A stretch of 64,000 bases of DNA from Actinomyces ruminicola (GTDB lineage Bacteria; Actinomycetota; Actinomycetes; Actinomycetales; Actinomycetaceae). Positions within the stretch are counted from its first letter, which is position 1. Every line of letters starts with the position of its first letter. The stretch is from positions 1 to 64,000 of the forward strand of contig NZ_FNIM01000011.1 in the NCBI RefSeq assembly GCF_900103885.1. Direction: 5' to 3'. This document shows positions 55,170-63,996 of the stretch, piece by piece. Made by a program: the position numbers and the translations under genes. The notes under the pieces were generated by a model. The model had not been told where the DNA came from. It was given only the letters and a program-made list of their open reading frames with translations, and did not search any database.

Positions 55170-55313
55170 TCAGCTGAACCACTTGCTGAGGGCATCCACA
55201 AGGACACCAATGGCCCGGACCAGTTGAGCGAGTGATTCGAACATGTCGCTCAGCTTCCGGGCCATTCCCTTGCCCTTGCGGACTTTGGCATGTCGGCCCT
55301 TCGGCTTGGACAC
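55170..55313 (-). CDS. Small basic amphipathic peptide (47 aa) with perfect ribosome site
   Basis: GTG at 55313 is preceded by AAGGAGGT (55328-55321), a full match to the anti-Shine-Dalgarno, at 7 bp. The 47-residue product has a basic N-terminus (K/R/H in residues 3-20, e.g. KPKGRHAKVRKGKGMARK) and an amphipathic, hydrophobic C-terminal half (FESLAQLVRAIGVLVDALSK then WFS). There is no signal peptide and no cysteine. A terminator follows. It has no recognised family. Leaderless bacteriocin, modulin-like surfactant and small regulatory protein all fit. No immunity gene is obvious, though the CorC-type and ABC genes nearby have not been linked to it. Confidence 0.7.
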   Translation of the reverse strand: MSKPKGRHAKVRKGKGMARKLSDMFESLAQLVRAIGVLVDALSKWFS

Positions 55314-55500
55314 GGCCCCCACCTCCTTCCTGGCTCCTTACCTTCCCGGCCAAGGACATGGAATGTTCCGAGAGGAGGCGCCGAAGAAGGCGCGTCCAGC
55401 GTAGCAGCGGCCACCGACGCGCGACCGTGCCCCTGTTGGCGACGGTGCCTTGAGCTGTCAGGGACTCAGGGGCGCTGTGCACGGGTGCCCGATGATTGAC

Positions 55501-55535
55501 GAAGCCCCCGCCGACTCGGGGTCGGTGGGGGCTTC
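55501..55535 (-). terminator. tRNA-Arg terminator hairpin
   Basis: GAAGCCCCC paired with GGGGGCTTC plus an inner CCGAC/GTCGG stem, directly after the tRNA on the minus strand. Confidence 0.7.
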
Positions 55536-55540
55536 GGGGC

Positions 55541-55616
55541 TGGTGCCCCGGACAGGATTCGAACCTGCGGCCTTCTGCTCCGGAGGCAGACGCTCTATCC
55601 ACTGAGCTACCGGGGC
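55541..55616 (-). tRNA. tRNA-Arg (anticodon CCG)
   Basis: On the minus strand: acceptor GCCCCGG pairs with CCGGGGC, D region TAGCTCAGTGGATAGAGC, anticodon stem-loop TCTGCCTCCGGAGCAGA with CCG in the loop, T arm GCAGGTTCGAATCCTGT, discriminator A and encoded CCA at 55543-55541. It reads the CGG codon. Confidence 0.96.
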
Positions 55617-55694
55617 CCGAGGCGCGACTGTACCAGCGTTCGGGTGCCGGACGGAAACCGGGAGGCTGTGGTGTTCGACGGCGTTGCTCGCGCC

Positions 55695-57056
55695 TCACCC
55701 GTTGCCGGTCAGTGTCAGCACCACCAGCGCCACGTTGAGCACGATGATCAGCACCGCCGCCGCGCGGGAGGTCCAGCGCAGGACCGCGCCGTCGCGCCAC
55801 CGGCCCATGACCTGCTCAGAGCCGGTGGCCCGCATGAGCGGCACGATCGCCAGCGGGATCCCGAAGGACAGCACCACCTGGCTGAGCACGAGCGCCCAGG
55901 TGGGCTCGGCCCCCACGGCGATGATGATCAGTGCCGGGATCAGCGTGACCGCACGGCGCGCCAGCAGGGGCACCCGCACGTGCAGGAGCCCCGCCATGAT
56001 CTCGCTGCCCGCGTATGCCCCCACCGAGGTCGAGGCCAGTCCGGAGGCCAACAGCCCGACCGCGAACACCGCACCGACGGCGGGCCCCAGCGAGGCGGTG
56101 ATGGCGGCGTGCGCGCCTTCGATGGTGTCGGTGCCGCCGACGCCGGACAGCGCCGAGGCGGCCAGCAGCAGTAGGGCGATGTTGACGGCGCCAGCCAGCG
56201 CCAGCGCCCAGATCACATCCACGCGGGTGGCGCGAATGAGCCGGCCGGTGCGCTCCTGCCCGGAGGGGACGGCGTCGGCGTCTGGAATCGGCGCGGTGCC
56301 AGCGGCCTGACGGGCGGCGTGCCCCTCGCCGATCTCCTCGTGGTGGTCGCGCACCAGTGATGAGTGCAGGTAGATGGCGTGTGGCATGACGGTGGCGCCG
56401 AGCATTGAGGCGGCCACCAGCAGGCTGCCCGAGCCCTGCAGGCGGGGGATGAGGCCGGCGAAGGTCTCGCCCCAGTCCGGTGGGGAGATGAACAGCCCGC
56501 CCACGAAGCCGATCGTCACCACCACCAGGAGCGCGACCACGGCCCCCTCGAAGGTGCGCTGGCTACGGCGCTCCTGCAGGGCCAGCAGCAGCATGGAGAC
56601 GGCGCCGATGATCACGCCGCCGGTCAGCAGCGGGATGTTGAACAGCAGGTGCAGGGCGACGGCACCGCCGATGACTTCGGCCAGGTCGGTGGCGGCAGCG
56701 ACCAGCTCAGCCTGCGCCCAGTAGGCCAGGCGGGGGCCGCGGCCGAGCCGATCGCCCAGCACCTGCGGCAGTGAGCGGCCGGTGACGATACCGAGCTTGG
56801 CGCTCTGGTACTGGATCAGCACCGCCATGGCGTTCGCCAGTACCAGCACCCACACCAGCGTGTAGCCGTAGCGGGCGCCAGCGGTGATGTTCGCGGCCAC
56901 ATTGCCCGGGTCCACGTAGGCGACCGCGGCCACGAAGGCGGGTCCGAGCAGCGCCAGCAGCCGGTGCCGGGGCGGGCGCGGCCGTGGCGTGTGCTTGCGC
57001 ACGATTGCCTCTACGGCGGCGTCCGCGCCAGCGGCGGAGTCGATGGGATCGGGCAC
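55695..57056 (-). CDS. mntH: NRAMP-type Mn2+ transporter MntH
   Basis: 453 residues from a GTG at 57056 with AGGAGG 6 bp upstream; a GTG at 57071 would lie before that site. NRAMP motifs: metal-site DPGN (~49-52, [18 protein letters not shown]) and MPH in [12 protein letters not shown], about eleven spans, and an acidic loop [11 protein letters not shown]. It imports Mn2+ with protons. A perfect 18-bp palindrome just upstream is likely its operator. Confidence 0.95.
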   Translation of the reverse strand: MPDPIDSAAGADAAVEAIVRKHTPRPRPPRHRLLALLGPAFVAAVAYVDPGNVAANITAGARYGYTLVWVLVLANAMAVLIQYQSAKLGIVTGRSLPQVLGDRLGRGPRLAYWAQAELVAAATDLAEVIGGAVALHLLFNIPLLTGGVIIGAVSMLLLALQERRSQRTFEGAVVALLVVVTIGFVGGLFISPPDWGETFAGLIPRLQGSGSLLVAASMLGATVMPHAIYLHSSLVRDHHEEIGEGHAARQAAGTAPIPDADAVPSGQERTGRLIRATRVDVIWALALAGAVNIALLLLAASALSGVGGTDTIEGAHAAITASLGPAVGAVFAVGLLASGLASTSVGAYAGSEIMAGLLHVRVPLLARRAVTLIPALIIIAVGAEPTWALVLSQVVLSFGIPLAIVPLMRATGSEQVMGRWRDGAVLRWTSRAAAVLIIVLNVALVVLTLTGNG

Positions 57057-57074
57057 GGTCGGCCTCCTCACATG

Positions 57075-57092
57075 GTTTCGGGTACCCGAAAC
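57075..57092. promoter_or_regulatory. 18-bp perfect palindrome, likely mntH operator
   Basis: GTTTCGGGTACCCGAAAC lies 19 bp before the chosen mntH start, within its leader. The size and place fit a metalloregulator of the MntR/DtxR type. The sequence is unlike the iron box at 10911, suggesting a separate regulator. Confidence 0.65.
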
Positions 57093-57146
57093 TCTACTCC
57101 TTTGTGGGGGAATGTGCGTGCAGGCGGCGTGGCAGAGCCGTATCTA

Positions 57147-57179
57147 CCGATCTCGGTACGTGACTTCTACCGATCTCGG
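57147..57179. repeat. Dispersed 23-bp tandem repeat element, copy R6
   Basis: Cores CCGATCTCGG at 57147 and 57170, 23 bp apart, linker TACGTGACTTCTA; a TCTA precedes the first core, as if a third unit had been cut. It lies between the mntH operator and argS. Confidence 0.95.
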
Positions 57180-57234
57180 CGTGGGAATCGGGATGGTTTC
57201 GGCGGGTCGGGGCGGTGCCGGTACGCTGGCGCGC

Positions 57235-58911
57235 GTGACCCCAGAAGAGCTCGCCGAAGCGATCCGCAACGTCCTCCTCGCCGCCGCCAGTGACGGCAGC
57301 CTCGCCCTGCCGGTGGAGGAGGTGCCGCTGCCCAAGGTCGAGCGCCCCCGCTCCCGCGAGCACGGCGACTGGGCCACCAACGTCGCCATGCAGCTGGCCA
57401 AGAAGGCCGGCACCAACCCGCGCGCCCTGGCCGAGTTGCTGGCCGAGCGCGTGGGCGCCCTGGACGGCGTCGCCTCCGCGGAGGTCGCCGGCCCCGGCTT
57501 CCTCAACATCCGCCTGGACGCTGCCAGCGCCGGCGAGCTCGCCCGCACCATCCTCAACGCGGGCACCGCCTACGGCACCAACGACTCCCTGGCCGGCCAG
57601 CACATCAACCTCGAGTACGTCTCCGCCAACCCCACCGGCCCAGTACACCTGGGCGGGGCCCGCTGGGCCGCCGTCGGCGACTCCCTGGCCCGCATCATGG
57701 CCGCCTGCGGCGCCGAGGTCACCCGCGAGTACTACTTCAACGACCACGGCACCCAGATCGACCGCTTCGCCCGCTCCCTGCTCGCCGCCGCCCGCGGCCA
57801 GGAGACCCCCGAGGACGGCTACGGCGGCTCCTACATCGGGGAGATCACCGCGCGCGTGACCGCGGACGAGGTCGCCGCCGGCCGCCCCGACCCCGCCGGC
57901 CTGCCCGACGCCGAGGCCACCGAGGTCTTCCGCGCCCGCGGCGTCGACCTCATGTTCGCCGCGGTCAAGGCCGAGCTGCACGACTTCCGCACCGACTTCG
58001 ACGTCTTCTTCCACGAGGACTCCCTGCACACCTCCGGCGCCGTCGAGCGCGCCATCGATCGCCTGCGCGAGCGCGGCGTCATCTTCGAGGCCGACGGCGC
58101 CACCTGGCTGCGCACCACCGACTTCGGTGATGACAAGGACCGCGTCCTGATCAAGTCCGACGGCGACCCCGCCTACTTCGCCGCCGACGTCGCCTACTAC
58201 CTGGACAAGCGCGCCCGCGGCGCCGACTGCGCCATCTACCTGCTCGGTGCCGACCACCACGGCTACATCGGCCGCATGATGGCCATGTGCGCCGCCTACG
58301 GCGACAAGCCCGGCGTCAACATGCAGATCATCATCGGCCAGCTGGTCAACCTGGTGCGCGACGGGCAGCCGGTGCGCATGTCCAAGCGCGCCGGCACCGT
58401 GGTCACCCTGGAGGACCTGGTCGACGCCGTCGGCGTGGACGCGGCCCGCTACGCCCTGGCCCGCTCCTCCATGGACTCCATGATCGACATCGACCTGAAC
58501 CTGCTGGCCTCCACCTCCAACGACAACCCCGTCTACTACGTCCAGTACGCCCACGCCCGCATCCGCTCCGTGGCCCGCAACGCCATCGAGCGGGGCGTGA
58601 CCCGTGAGGCCGGCTTCGACCCCGCCCAGCTGGACACCCCCCACGACTCCCAGCTGCTGGGCGTGCTCGCCCAGTACCCGGCCATCGTCGCCCAGGCCGC
58701 CTCCCTGCGCGAGCAGCACCGCGTGGCCCGCTACCTGGAGACGCTGGCCGCCGCCTACCACACCTGGTACGGCGCCACCCGCGTCACCCCACGCGGCGAC
58801 GACCCGGTCGACGCCGGTCACGTCGCCCGTCTGTGGGTCAACGACGCCGTCGGGCAGGTCATCGCCAACGGGCTGGGCCTGCTGGGCGTGAGCGCTCCGG
58901 AGCGCATGTGA
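57235..58911 (+). CDS. argS: Arginyl-tRNA synthetase
   Basis: 558 residues from the GTG at 57235; the upstream open frame passes through repeat R6 and is rejected. A TACGCT hexamer (57222-57227) sits at leaderless distance. Class I motifs: [20 protein letters not shown] (HIGH position reads HLGG as in other actinobacteria), [20 protein letters not shown] (KMSKS), and a C-terminal anticodon-binding domain. Stop overlaps the lysA ATG. Confidence 0.96.
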   Translation: MTPEELAEAIRNVLLAAASDGSLALPVEEVPLPKVERPRSREHGDWATNVAMQLAKKAGTNPRALAELLAERVGALDGVASAEVAGPGFLNIRLDAASAGELARTILNAGTAYGTNDSLAGQHINLEYVSANPTGPVHLGGARWAAVGDSLARIMAACGAEVTREYYFNDHGTQIDRFARSLLAAARGQETPEDGYGGSYIGEITARVTADEVAAGRPDPAGLPDAEATEVFRARGVDLMFAAVKAELHDFRTDFDVFFHEDSLHTSGAVERAIDRLRERGVIFEADGATWLRTTDFGDDKDRVLIKSDGDPAYFAADVAYYLDKRARGADCAIYLLGADHHGYIGRMMAMCAAYGDKPGVNMQIIIGQLVNLVRDGQPVRMSKRAGTVVTLEDLVDAVGVDAARYALARSSMDSMIDIDLNLLASTSNDNPVYYVQYAHARIRSVARNAIERGVTREAGFDPAQLDTPHDSQLLGVLAQYPAIVAQAASLREQHRVARYLETLAAAYHTWYGATRVTPRGDDPVDAGHVARLWVNDAVGQVIANGLGLLGVSAPERM

Positions 58912-60371
58912 TGAGCGCCGTACCCGCAGGCGAGGCCCCCCTCGGCGCCCTGGTAGCCCCCGAACCCGAAGCCCGCCCCGACCTGTGGCCCTCGACCGCC
59001 AGGCGCGGCGCCGACGGCGCCCTGGAGATCGGCGGGCGCAGCGTGGGGGAGATCCTCGCCGACGCCCCCACCCCCGTGTTCGTCCTGGACGAGGCCGACC
59101 TGCGCGGCCGCGCCGCCACCTGGGCCGCCGCCATGGCCGAGGAGTTCTGGCCGGGCTACGACATGAACGGCGGTGAGGCCTACTACGCCGGCAAGGCCTT
59201 CCTGACCACGCGGGTGGCCCGGACCGTGCTGTCCGAGGGGCTGGGCATCGACACCGCCTCCGCCGGAGAGCTGGCCGTGGGCGTGGCCGCGCTGGCCGCC
59301 GTTGACGGCGAGGCCGCCACCGCCCACGCCACCCGGCTGGGCCTGCACGGCAACGGCAAGACCCGCGCCGAGATCCGCACCGCGCTGGCTCACCGGGTCG
59401 GCCACCTGGTCCTGGACTCGGCCGAGGAGATCGACCTGGCCGCCGCCGCCGTGCGCGAACTGCGCGAGTCCGGCACCTTCGGGCCCGAGGAGACCGGGTC
59501 GGTCATGCTGCGCCTGACCACCGGCATCCACGCCGGCGGGCACGAGTTCATCTCCACCGCCCACGAGGACCAGAAGTTCGGCATCTCCGTGGCCACCGGC
59601 GCCGCCCTCGACGCGGCCCGCGCCGTCGTGACCGCCCCTGAGCTGACCCTGCACGGGCTGCACTCCCACATCGGCTCCCAGATCTTCGACCTGGCCGGAT
59701 TCCGGGAGGCCGTCGGCGTCGTGCTGAGGCTGCGCCACCAGATCGCCGAGGCGACCGGCGTGCTGTGCCAGGAGGTGGACCTGGGCGGCGGTTACGGCAT
59801 CGCCTACACCGGCGCCGACCCCGTCGCCCCGTCGCCTGCCGAGGTCGCCCGCGCCCTGGCGGAGGCGGTCCGCTCCCTGTGCGCCGAGCTGGGCGACGCC
59901 GTCCCGCACGTATCGGTCGAGCCCGGCCGCTCCATCGCCGGCCCGGCCATGGTCACCCTGTACACCGTGACCGGGCTCAAGCGCGTGGAGCTGGGGGAGG
60001 GGGCCGCCCGCCTGTACGTGAGCGTCGACGGCGGCATGAGCGACAACATCCGCCCCGCCCTGTACGACGCCGCCTACACCGCCCTGGTCGCCAACCGGCG
60101 CCCCGACCCGGCGTCCGGGCTGGTGCGTGCGCGCGTGGTCGGCAAGCACTGCGAGAGCGGTGACGTGGTGGTGCGCGACGTGGACCTGCCCGCCGACCTC
60201 GCCGTCGGCGACGTGCTGGCGGTCCCGGCCACCGGCGCCTACGGACGCTCCATGGCGAGCAACTACAACCTGTTCACCCGGCCCGGCGTCGCCTGGGTCG
60301 AAGCGGGTCGGCAGGGGTGGGTGCTGCGCCCGGAGACCATCGCGGACCTGCTGGCCCTGGAGGGGGACTAG
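58911..60371 (+). CDS. lysA: Diaminopimelate decarboxylase
   Basis: 486 residues. Fold III PLP enzyme: FVLDEADLRGRA, the PLP lysine region GGEAYYAGKAFLTTRVARTV, SHIGSQIFDLAGFREAV, VDLGGGYGIAYTG, EPGRSIAGPAMVTLYTV and C-terminal VGKHCESGDVV. It makes lysine from meso-DAP. Coupled to argS, the usual actinobacterial order argS-lysA-hom-thrB, here interrupted by a toxin-antitoxin pair. Its end overlaps the convergent PIN gene by 4 bp. Confidence 0.96.
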   Translation: MSAVPAGEAPLGALVAPEPEARPDLWPSTARRGADGALEIGGRSVGEILADAPTPVFVLDEADLRGRAATWAAAMAEEFWPGYDMNGGEAYYAGKAFLTTRVARTVLSEGLGIDTASAGELAVGVAALAAVDGEAATAHATRLGLHGNGKTRAEIRTALAHRVGHLVLDSAEEIDLAAAAVRELRESGTFGPEETGSVMLRLTTGIHAGGHEFISTAHEDQKFGISVATGAALDAARAVVTAPELTLHGLHSHIGSQIFDLAGFREAVGVVLRLRHQIAEATGVLCQEVDLGGGYGIAYTGADPVAPSPAEVARALAEAVRSLCAELGDAVPHVSVEPGRSIAGPAMVTLYTVTGLKRVELGEGAARLYVSVDGGMSDNIRPALYDAAYTALVANRRPDPASGLVRARVVGKHCESGDVVVRDVDLPADLAVGDVLAVPATGAYGRSMASNYNLFTRPGVAWVEAGRQGWVLRPETIADLLALEGD

Positions 60372-60778
60372 GCAGACGGTTCTGCCGGGTCGAGTGCCCT
60401 CAGCCCCTGTGCGCGGGCGGCGGCGGCCAGGCGCGCGTCATGGGTGAGGACCGTGACCGGCTCGCGCGGGTCATCCAGTATGACGGCGGTTGCCAGGTGA
60501 ATCGCATCCAGCGACTTGAGCTCGCCCACGAATGAACAGGCGCGCTCAACGATGTCGTTGTTTATCCCGACAAGGCTCACATCACTGAGCGCCTGTGCCG
60601 CCGCTTCCTCGGTGATCCTGGTGCGGTGAGCGAGTCTCGCGGTCTCGATTTTGAGCAGAACCGAGGATATGAGCCTGTCCCTGTGGATCGCTGCATCCAG
60701 TATGGCCTGTGCAGAGTCCGCGCCTTCTTGGTCAAGGAGAACGAGGCCGATTGCGGAAGTGTCGATGTACATCACCAC
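60368..60778 (-). CDS. vapC: PIN-domain toxin (VapC type)
   Basis: 136 residues. PIN acids: Asp in MYIDTSAI, Glu in KIETARLAHRT, Asp in LKSLDAIHLATAVIL and a final VLTHDARLAAAARAQG. It should cleave a specific RNA, probably a tRNA. Start overlaps the antitoxin stop. The pair is inserted between lysA and hom, which usually adjoin, so it is probably an acquired module. Confidence 0.9.
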   Translation of the reverse strand: MVMYIDTSAIGLVLLDQEGADSAQAILDAAIHRDRLISSVLLKIETARLAHRTRITEEAAAQALSDVSLVGINNDIVERACSFVGELKSLDAIHLATAVILDDPREPVTVLTHDARLAAAARAQGLRALDPAEPSA

Positions 60779-61128
60779 GATTCCTCCCGATCCTCATCCA
60801 GTAGCTGCTGAAGCGTCATCCCCTCGGGGAGAGGGAAGCGAGGGATCGGTCCGGTTCGCTCGTGTGTGGCCTCTTGGATGAGTCCTTCACGTAGTAGACG
60901 CTCGTAGGGAGTCTCCTCGGGCTCGATCGGCACCAGGCGGACGACCGGGCGGCCACGGTCGGTGACGGTGACGGGGCGACCGGAGGAGACGACGTCGGCC
61001 ACGATCCGTCCGGAGCGCTGGTTGAGTTCGCGGAGGCTGACAGTGCGGGCGCCTGCGGCGACGCCTGGGCCGGAGGCGGAGGACTGTGCAGGGGCTCCAT
61101 GCGGACTGCCTACGGGTTGCGCGTTCAT
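60772..61128 (-). CDS. vapB: Phd/YefM-type antitoxin partner of PIN toxin
   Basis: 118 residues. Antitoxin DNA-binding core ARTVSLRELNQRSGRIVADV, SSGRPVTVTDRGRPVVRLVP and an acidic C-terminus (EDREESW-type end) that would bind the toxin. The first ~28 residues are low-complexity, so a start nearer SLRELN is possible. Directly upstream lie adjacent 9-bp repeats TGTTCTACA and TGCTCTACA (61146-61163) and a GATAAT -10, a fitting autoregulated promoter. Confidence 0.85.
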   Translation of the reverse strand: MNAQPVGSPHGAPAQSSASGPGVAAGARTVSLRELNQRSGRIVADVVSSGRPVTVTDRGRPVVRLVPIEPEETPYERLLREGLIQEATHERTGPIPRFPLPEGMTLQQLLDEDREESW

Positions 61129-61145
61129 GACTGGATTATCCCAAA

Positions 61146-61163
61146 TGTTCTACATGCTCTACA
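61146..61163. promoter_or_regulatory. Direct repeats in the toxin-antitoxin promoter
   Basis: Two adjacent 9-mers TGTTCTACA and TGCTCTACA, one mismatch, just before a GATAAT hexamer (minus strand, 61140-61135) that would start transcription at or near the antitoxin ATG. Confidence 0.5.
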
Positions 61164-61298
61164 AGGGTCTGGTCGGTAATCCGAGATGCCGGGCGAACCA
61201 TTAGGGAAACACCCCTACTACTCGGGGAGGAGGAAAGGTGGTCGCGGATCAGCCCCGGGGACGTACTGCGCCGGTGAGATCTTCCTTACGGTCTGGAT

Positions 61299-61730
61299 AT
61301 GGACATGACGCGCTCTTCCCTGGAGACCCCGCCCCCTGCTTGGGGACGGGATGACAATCCGTCGGTTTACGGGTGCCGCGTCGCCAGGTGGGGGAGCGAG
61401 GCCATGCTGGTGCTGTGGGCGCTGCTGACCTGCGTCCTGGTTGGCGTGCTGCTCATGGTCGCCATTACCCCGTCCCTGTACACCGTCATAGGAGTGGCGC
61501 TGAGCCTGTCGGCGCTTGGGGTCTGGGGCCTTCTCAGCGCTCGGGTGCTGCATAACCTGCGCCTACCGATCTCGGCACGTGACTTCTACCGATCTGGGCA
61601 CGTGACTTCTACCGATCTCAGTGCGTGTGCGGGAGGGGGCGGCGGTCTCAGCCCGAGGCCGCCTATGCTGTGCCGAGTCACGCTCGCCCACCCCGGCGAG
61701 CCCGCACACATCCGCGAGGTGGTTCTCTTG
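61299..61730 (+). other. Possible two-span membrane protein reading into hom through repeat R7
   Basis: An ATG at 61299 (or 61404) opens a frame with two hydrophobic helices (MLVLWALLTCVLVGVLLMVA and VIGVALSLSALGVWGLLSAR). The frame has no stop: it passes through R7, read as ISARDFYRSGHVTSTDLS, and enters hom in the same phase. Either it is a small membrane-protein gene whose original stop was displaced by R7, or it is not expressed. A fused homoserine dehydrogenase is unlikely. Confidence 0.35.
61566..61621. repeat. Dispersed 23-bp tandem repeat element, copy R7
   Basis: Cores CCGATCTCGG (61566), CCGATCTGGG (61589) and CCGATCTCAG (61612), each 23 bp apart, with the linker CACGTGACTTCTA twice. 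It ends ~105 bp before hom. Confidence 0.95.
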
Positions 61731-63089
61731 AGTCAGCAGGCAGCCCAGGAAACGGCACAGCCGACCGCTCCGGCCGCAGCGAGGCCGCAACGCCCCACAC
61801 TGCGCGTCGGCGTCCTCGGCTCCGGCACTGTCGGCTCCCAGGTGATCCGGCTGCTGCTCGAGCAGGCCGACGACTTCGCCGCCCGCTCCGGCGCCCGCCT
61901 GGAGATCACCGGCGTCGCCGTACGGGATGTGGACGCCCCCCGCGACGAGGCCGTCCCGCGCGAGCTGCTCACCGACGACGCCCAGGCCGTGGCCACCTCC
62001 AACGACATCGTCATCGAGCTCATCGGCGGCATTGAGCCGGCCCGCACCCTGATCCTGGCCGCCTTCGCCTCCGGCGCCAGCGTGATCACCGGCAACAAGG
62101 CGCTCATCGCGGCCCACGGCCCCGAGCTGTATGCGGCCGCCGCCGAGGCGAACACCGACTTCTACTACGAGGCCGCCGTCGCCGGCGCCATCCCCGTGGT
62201 CTACGCGCTGCGCGAGTCCATGGCCGGGGACCGCGTCACCAGCGTGCTCGGCATCGTCAACGGCACCACCAACTACATCCTGGACGAGATGAGCACCAAG
62301 GGCCTGTCCTTCGAGGAGGCCCTCGCCGCCGCCCAGGAGCTCGGCTACGCCGAGGCCGACCCTACAGCCGACGTCGACGGCCTTGACGCCGCCGCCAAGG
62401 CCGCCATCATCGCCTCCCTCGCCTTCCACACCCGCGTCGGAATGAACGACGTCGAGGTCGAGGGCATCCGCTCCATCACCGCCGATGACATCCGCGAGGC
62501 CCACGCCTCCGGCTGCGAGCTCAAGCTGCTGGCCGTCGCCCAGCGCCGCGAGGACGAGCAGGCCAACGGCATCTCGGTGCGCGTACACCCTGCCCTGGTT
62601 CCGGCGGACCACCCGCTCGCCAGCGTCCACGGAGGCTTCAACGCCGTGCTGGTGGAGGCCGAGGCCGCCGGACGGCTCATGTTCTACGGACAGGGCGCAG
62701 GGGGTACTCCCACCGCCTCCGCGGTGCTCTCCGACGTCGTCGCCGCCGCCGCGCACCGCGTCAACGGAGGGCAGGCGCCCCGTGAGTCCAGCTACGCCGA
62801 CCTGCCGATCCTTCCCCCCGAACTGGCGCTGACCCGCTACCAGGTGCAGCTGCGAGTAGCCGACGCGCCCGGCTCACTGGCCGCCGTCGCCCAGGTGTTC
62901 GCCGATCATGACGTGTCGATCAACTCGGTGCGCCAGGCGAGCTACGTGGACGTGGGCGACGAGCTGGCGCTGGTAACCATCGTCACCCATGCCGCACCGG
63001 TGGGCAGGCTCGAGGCCGCCGTCGAGGGGCTGCGCGCGCAGGAGCGCGTCGCCGAGGTCGTCTCCACCCGCCGCGTCGAGGGGCTGTGA
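61728..63089 (+). CDS. hom: Homoserine dehydrogenase
   Basis: 453 residues from a TTG at 61728, with GAGGTGG 6 bp upstream; an ATG at 61668 is possible. NAD-binding LRVGVLGSGTVGSQVIRLLL, catalytic region AAVAGAIPVVYALRESMAGD, SVLGIVNGTTNYILDEMSTK, ADPTADVDGLDAAAKA and a C-terminal ACT domain (VADAPGSLAAVAQVFADHDV) for threonine feedback. It makes homoserine for Thr and Met. Followed by thrB 7 bp later. Confidence 0.95.
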   Translation: MSQQAAQETAQPTAPAAARPQRPTLRVGVLGSGTVGSQVIRLLLEQADDFAARSGARLEITGVAVRDVDAPRDEAVPRELLTDDAQAVATSNDIVIELIGGIEPARTLILAAFASGASVITGNKALIAAHGPELYAAAAEANTDFYYEAAVAGAIPVVYALRESMAGDRVTSVLGIVNGTTNYILDEMSTKGLSFEEALAAAQELGYAEADPTADVDGLDAAAKAAIIASLAFHTRVGMNDVEVEGIRSITADDIREAHASGCELKLLAVAQRREDEQANGISVRVHPALVPADHPLASVHGGFNAVLVEAEAAGRLMFYGQGAGGTPTASAVLSDVVAAAAHRVNGGQAPRESSYADLPILPPELALTRYQVQLRVADAPGSLAAVAQVFADHDVSINSVRQASYVDVGDELALVTIVTHAAPVGRLEAAVEGLRAQERVAEVVSTRRVEGL

Positions 63090-63096
63090 AGCCGCA

Positions 63097-63996
63097 ATGA
63101 GACTGGCCAACGAGCGCGCGGCGGTGCGCGTGCCCGCAACCACCGCGAACATGGGCCCCGGCTTTGACTCCTTCGGCATGGCCTTCACCTACTACGACGA
63201 GGTCGAGGTTCGTCCGATCGTGGGCGCGACCAACGTCACGGTTGAGGGAGTGGGGGAGGGGGTCGTCCCCACCGACGACTCCAACCTGGTGGTGCGGGCG
63301 CTGCGCGCCGGCCTGGACGCCGCCGGCGCCCCGCAGGCCGGCTTCGAGATGCACTGCGTGAACCGCATCCCCCACGGCGGCGGCATGGGGTCCTCGGCGA
63401 GCGCCGCCGTCGCCGGGCTCATGCTCGCCCGCGGCCTGCTCTCCGATCCCGAGGCGCTGCCGGACGAGGAGATCTTCCGGATCGCCACCGGCTTCGAGGG
63501 GCACCCGGACAACGTCGCCCCGGCCGTATTCGGCGGCGCCACCGTCGCCTGGATCGAGGCCGACGGCACCCCGCGCTCCGCCCCCATGCCCGTGGACGCC
63601 ACCCTGGCGGTGAGCCTGCTCGTGCCGCCGTCGACCACACGACTGAGCACCGAGGAGGCCCGCAAGGTCCTGCCGGACTCGGTCCCGCGCGCCGACGCCC
63701 TGTTCAACACCTCACGGGCCGCGATCCTCATGCTGGCGCTTGCGGGCCGCCCCGATCTGCTCATGGCGGGGACCGAGGACCGGCTCCACCAGGAGTACCG
63801 GCGCGGCGTACTGCCCGCCTCCATGGCCGTCATGGACTCCCTGCGTGAGCAGGGCTACCCGGCGGTCATCTCCGGCGCCGGCCCCACCGTGCTGGTGCTG
63901 GCGGACATGTCGCAACAGACCCGCTTCACCCTGGAGCGTCACGGCTGGACGGTGCTGCGGCCCGGCATTGACCTGAGCGGTGCGCAGCTGGTGTAA
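63097..63996 (+). CDS. thrB: Homoserine kinase
   Basis: 299 residues. GHMP kinase: VRVPATTANMGPGFDSFGMA near the start, ATP loop IPHGGGMGSSASAAVAGLML, and VISGAGPTVLVLADM near the end. It phosphorylates homoserine before threonine synthase. Co-transcribed with hom. The window ends four bases after the stop. Confidence 0.96.
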   Translation: MRLANERAAVRVPATTANMGPGFDSFGMAFTYYDEVEVRPIVGATNVTVEGVGEGVVPTDDSNLVVRALRAGLDAAGAPQAGFEMHCVNRIPHGGGMGSSASAAVAGLMLARGLLSDPEALPDEEIFRIATGFEGHPDNVAPAVFGGATVAWIEADGTPRSAPMPVDATLAVSLLVPPSTTRLSTEEARKVLPDSVPRADALFNTSRAAILMLALAGRPDLLMAGTEDRLHQEYRRGVLPASMAVMDSLREQGYPAVISGAGPTVLVLADMSQQTRFTLERHGWTVLRPGIDLSGAQLV

